7,487 bases of DNA, from contig DBNZ01000053.1 of assembly GCA_002299495.1 (NCBI GenBank), forward strand, positions 1-7,487. Direction: 5' to 3'. Position numbers and translations under genes: made by a program. Source of the stretch: Methylococcaceae bacterium UBA659 (GTDB taxonomy: Bacteria > Pseudomonadota > Gammaproteobacteria > Methylococcales > Methylomonadaceae). The notes below the pieces were generated by a model that saw only the letters and a program-made list of their open reading frames with translations, had not been told where the DNA came from and ran no database searches. Every line of letters begins with the position of its first letter. The stretch's first letter is position 1. This document shows positions 4,716 to 7,487 of the stretch, one piece after another.

Positions 4716-7199
4716 TCACAAATTCCGCAATACCTGCAACGGCGCCTTAGCCAACACCTTCCTTAACCCCCACCAACCGACAAAAGCCACGGTTATGCCG
4801 CCTAATGCCGGAACGGCCAGCCATAATGACCACTTAGGCTGGTACGCCATCAGCATCACTTGGGTATACAAGGCATAGGTGATGGTTTCCGCCATCAGCA
4901 CCGCGAGCAGGCCGGCGATGACGCCTAGGCTACCGAATTCGATCAAATGGGCGCAGGTCAACAGACGGCGGTTAGCGCCTAGCGTCCGCAGCAACGCGCT
5001 TTCGTGGATGCGGGCGTCAAGGTTGGCATAAACGGCGGCGAACAACACGGTAAAGCCGGCGGCCAGGGCAAAGTACAACAAATAATTGATGGCGGCGGTC
5101 AGTTGCCGCAGGATGGTTTTAAATTGCTGCACGATGGTGTCGACTTCCAAGACCGTCACGTTGGGGAACTGTTTCACCAAGCCGTTCAAGCGATTTTTCT
5201 GTTCCTGGGGCAGGTAAAAACTGGTTAGGTAGGTGCTGGGAAATTCTGTTAACGTGCCGGGCGAAAAAATCATATAGAAATTCGGCTTCATGGTGTCCCA
5301 GCGTAGCGCACGGATGCTGGTGACGAAGGCGTTCAGGGACTGGCCGCCAATGGTGAAGGCCAGCTCGTCGCCAAGCTTGATGTTAAGGTCATCCGCCAAC
5401 TTTTGCTCCACCGACACCCGATGCGTACTCTGGTCCACCCACCAGCGGCCGTCCACCAGTTTGTTGTCTTCGGGTAACAACTCGGCCCAAGTCAGGCTTA
5501 ATTCCCGGTCCGTGGCCATTTCGACCATACTGTCCTTGCTGGCTATTTTTTGCACCGGGTTTTGGTTGATGGCCACCAAGCGTCCCCTGACCACAGGATA
5601 AAAGCGGTTGCTTTCTGGGGCTTGTGCCTGCAACGCTTGTTGGAAAGCGTCCAATTGTTCCGGGAAGATGTTCAGTGCGAAATGGTTGGCGGCATGACCG
5701 GGCAATTGCCGGTGCCAATCATCGAGCAAATCGTTGCGGACGCCCAAGCTCAAAATCATCGCCACTAAAGTCAGGCTGAACGCCACCACTTGGTTGACGC
5801 TACCGCGCCGGTTACGGGTCAGGCCTTGCAAACCGAAACGCCACGCCAATCCCAGCCGGGGCAAGCAGTTTTTGATCTGCGCCAGCAAGCCGTAAACCAA
5901 CAGACTCAGAAGCAGCAGCACCGACAAGCCAGAAACCAGCAAGGTCACGGTCATCTTTAAGTCGTTGCTGTACTGCCAAACCAACAGGCCGATCACGGCC
6001 AGGGCCAAGCCATAGACGATCCAGCCGCTAACCGGCAATGGCGCCAATTCGCGGCGCAATACCCGCAGCGGCGAAACCTGCCGCAACCGCAACAACGGCG
6101 GCAGGGCAAAGCCCAACAACATGGCAAATCCGATCACAAAACCAAACAGCAAGGCGGAAAGGCTAGGTTGGGCGACTTTCTGCGGCAGCAGGTTTTGAAG
6201 TAACTGGAACAAGCCGTTGTGGACGAACCAACCCAACAAACAGCCGATGGCACCGGCGCACAAGCCCAGCGCCACAAATTGGCCGCCATACAGCCAAAGC
6301 ATTTCCTGTTGTTTCAAGCCTAGGCAACGGAGCAGCGCAATGTTATCAAAATGGCGTTCGCCGTAGCGGCGGGTGGCCATGGCGATGGCGACCCCGGCGA
6401 TCACCACCACCAACAGGCTGGACAAACCCAAATAACGCTGCGCCCGATTCAAGGCCGAACCCAGTTCTGGACGGTCATCCCGAATATTCATAATCCGCTG
6501 TTCGGCGGTGATTCGCGGTGTTAGCCACTTCTGGTAGTCTGCTAAGGCTTGGAAAGGGCCGATGAATTGGAAAAAATAATGCACATGGCTGCCCGGTTGG
6601 ATTGCTTGGGTGGCGGCCAGGTCGGCCTCGTTAATCATCACCCGCGGTGAAAAACTGTAAAAATCGCTTCGTTTGTCGGGTTCGTAAGCGATCAGCCGGG
6701 TGACTTTGAAACTTTTTTCGCCCACTGTCAAACTATCGCCCAATGCCAGCCTTAACGCCGACAACACCCGCCGTTCCACCCAGGCCGTACCCGGTTCCGG
6801 GCCGTGTGACCCGATGCTTTCAGGGTGGCCGTCGCCGGTAGTAATTTTCACTTCCCCGCGCAACGGATAACCGGAACTGACGGCCTTGATGCTGGCCAAC
6901 AGCATTTCCCCGTGCTCCATCAACACGCTGGAAAATTCCACCGTCCTCGCTGGCGTCAATGTTAATGCGTCAGCCTTTTTCAACCAGTTTTCAGGGATGG
7001 CATGGGGGGTTGCGATGACCAAATCGGCAGCCAGAAATTCAGCGGTCTGCACCGTCATCGTCCGTTGCAGGCGGTCTGAGAACAGCGCGATGGCCGCGGA
7101 ACTGGTGACGGCGATCACGAGCGCCGCCAACAACAGCGTCAATTCGCCGGAACGGCGGTCTAGCCATAACAAGCGCAAGGACAAGCTGAAACGGTTCAT
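4716..7199 (-). CDS. YbbP-like ABC transporter permease, FtsX/MacB family
   Basis: This is the large inner-membrane permease of a type VII (MacB-like) ABC system related to E. coli YbbP (COG3127). The 827-residue length is close to YbbP. About ten membrane segments can be read: 20-42, 258-276, 303-329, 346-372, 391-409, 415-441, 467-487, 700-726, 752-778 and 790-813. Two large periplasmic domains lie at about 43-257 and 488-699. The two FtsX-type domains carry matching coupling motifs, ALLRCLGLKQQ (288-298) and ALLRTLGANRR (735-745), which contact the ATPase. The start codon overlaps the ATPase stop in ATGA (7196-7199), with GGGGGA at 6-nt spacing, so the two are translationally coupled. In E. 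coli ybbAP lies beside tesA and is linked to hydrophobic or lipid-like substrates; the substrate here is unknown. Members of this fold may export substrates or transmit mechanical force. The gene appears intact. Confidence 0.88.
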   Translation of the reverse strand: MNRFSLSLRLLWLDRRSGELTLLLAALVIAVTSSAAIALFSDRLQRTMTVQTAEFLAADLVIATPHAIPENWLKKADALTLTPARTVEFSSVLMEHGEMLLASIKAVSSGYPLRGEVKITTGDGHPESIGSHGPEPGTAWVERRVLSALRLALGDSLTVGEKSFKVTRLIAYEPDKRSDFYSFSPRVMINEADLAATQAIQPGSHVHYFFQFIGPFQALADYQKWLTPRITAEQRIMNIRDDRPELGSALNRAQRYLGLSSLLVVVIAGVAIAMATRRYGERHFDNIALLRCLGLKQQEMLWLYGGQFVALGLCAGAIGCLLGWFVHNGLFQLLQNLLPQKVAQPSLSALLFGFVIGFAMLLGFALPPLLRLRQVSPLRVLRRELAPLPVSGWIVYGLALAVIGLLVWQYSNDLKMTVTLLVSGLSVLLLLSLLVYGLLAQIKNCLPRLGLAWRFGLQGLTRNRRGSVNQVVAFSLTLVAMILSLGVRNDLLDDWHRQLPGHAANHFALNIFPEQLDAFQQALQAQAPESNRFYPVVRGRLVAINQNPVQKIASKDSMVEMATDRELSLTWAELLPEDNKLVDGRWWVDQSTHRVSVEQKLADDLNIKLGDELAFTIGGQSLNAFVTSIRALRWDTMKPNFYMIFSPGTLTEFPSTYLTSFYLPQEQKNRLNGLVKQFPNVTVLEVDTIVQQFKTILRQLTAAINYLLYFALAAGFTVLFAAVYANLDARIHESALLRTLGANRRLLTCAHLIEFGSLGVIAGLLAVLMAETITYALYTQVMLMAYQPKWSLWLAVPALGGITVAFVGWWGLRKVLAKAPLQVLRNL

Positions 7200-7487
7200 A
7201 GCATTTCCCCCGCCGAGAGTTCAAAGCTGCGTTGGCAGCGCACCGCCAAGTGATGGTCGTGGGTCACCAGTATCAAGGTGGTCTGGCACTCCTGGTTCAG
7301 TTCAAACAGCAAGTCGATAATTTTCGCGCCGGTCTTGCTGTCCAAATTGCCGGTCGGCTCGTCGGCGAACAAAATAGCCGGCCTGGTCACAAACGCCCGC
7401 GCCAAGGCCACCCGTTGTTGCTCGCCGCCGGACAATTGCTTGGGCGTATGCTTTAGGCGATGCTCCAGCCCGACCCGTTCCAACAAT
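7196..7487 (-). CDS. YbbA-like ABC transporter ATP-binding protein (5' end beyond window)
   Basis: This is the C-terminal 97 or so codons of a MacB/LolD-class ATPase that powers the downstream permease. The visible part has the ABC signature LSGGEQQRVALARA, Walker B ILFADEP, the D-loop region GNLD, and the H-loop LVTHDHH. The DEPTGNLD string is typical of the LolD/MacB/FtsE/YbbA group. Walker A and the Q-loop lie outside the right edge, about 130 residues away if the protein has the usual length of roughly 225-235. The frame is open to the last base, and a TTG at 7484-7486 is not the start. The stop codon overlaps the permease start by 4 nt, a common sign of a two-gene operon. Its promoter is outside the window. 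Confidence 0.92.
   Translation of the reverse strand, partial: LLERVGLEHRLKHTPKQLSGGEQQRVALARAFVTRPAILFADEPTGNLDSKTGAKIIDLLFELNQECQTTLILVTHDHHLAVRCQRSFELSAGEML

Noticed and set aside
6886..7320. 144-codon open frame on the plus strand
   Set aside because: It lies opposite the permease and ATPase genes, which have strong family motifs. It has no recognisable domain and is an antisense shadow.

Overview
The window reads as chromosomal DNA of a hopanoid-making gammaproteobacterium. The likeliest source is a methanotroph of the Methylococcales. This is inferred from the combination of hpnH, hpnM and an MlaA-type lipoprotein with a gammaproteobacterial xseB-ispA pair and a YbbAP-type exporter; no rRNA or marker gene in the window settles the taxonomy. 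There are no transposases, integrases, tRNAs, rRNAs, CRISPR arrays or phage genes. Coding density is high, and composition looks even by eye across the window.

Layout. Positions 60-2802 (+ strand) hold three closely spaced genes: hpnH (radical SAM adenosylhopane synthase), hpnM (periplasmic MlaC/Ttg2D-like lipid carrier) and an mlaA/vacJ-type outer-membrane lipoprotein gene. Positions 2803-2934 are a short convergent intergenic region. Positions 2935-4610 (- strand) hold xseB, ispA and apt, transcribed in that order from a recognisable promoter at 4638-4667. Positions 4716-7487 (- strand) hold the end of a YbbA-like ABC ATPase gene, which runs off the right edge, followed by its large FtsX-family permease. 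A hairpin terminator at 4656-4688 ends that unit and physically overlaps the promoter of the next.

How the genes relate. IspA makes farnesyl diphosphate, the precursor of squalene and therefore of hopanoids. HpnH attaches the adenosyl group that begins the extended hopanoid side chain. HpnM and the MlaA-like protein have the family signatures of a periplasmic lipid shuttle and its outer-membrane partner. The arrangement suggests, without proving, a small module that makes extended hopanoids and moves them between the membranes. No MlaFEDB inner-membrane complex is encoded here, so the shuttle's inner-membrane partner is unknown. Apt (adenine salvage) and XseB (exonuclease VII small subunit) are housekeeping genes sharing the ispA transcript. 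The ABC pair probably acts on hydrophobic or lipid-like molecules at the inner membrane, by analogy with E. coli YbbAP.

Nothing here is clearly a new system. The points most worth following are the hopanoid-linked HpnM-MlaA pair, the unusual N- and C-terminal ends of the MlaA-like protein, and the overlapping terminator and promoter.
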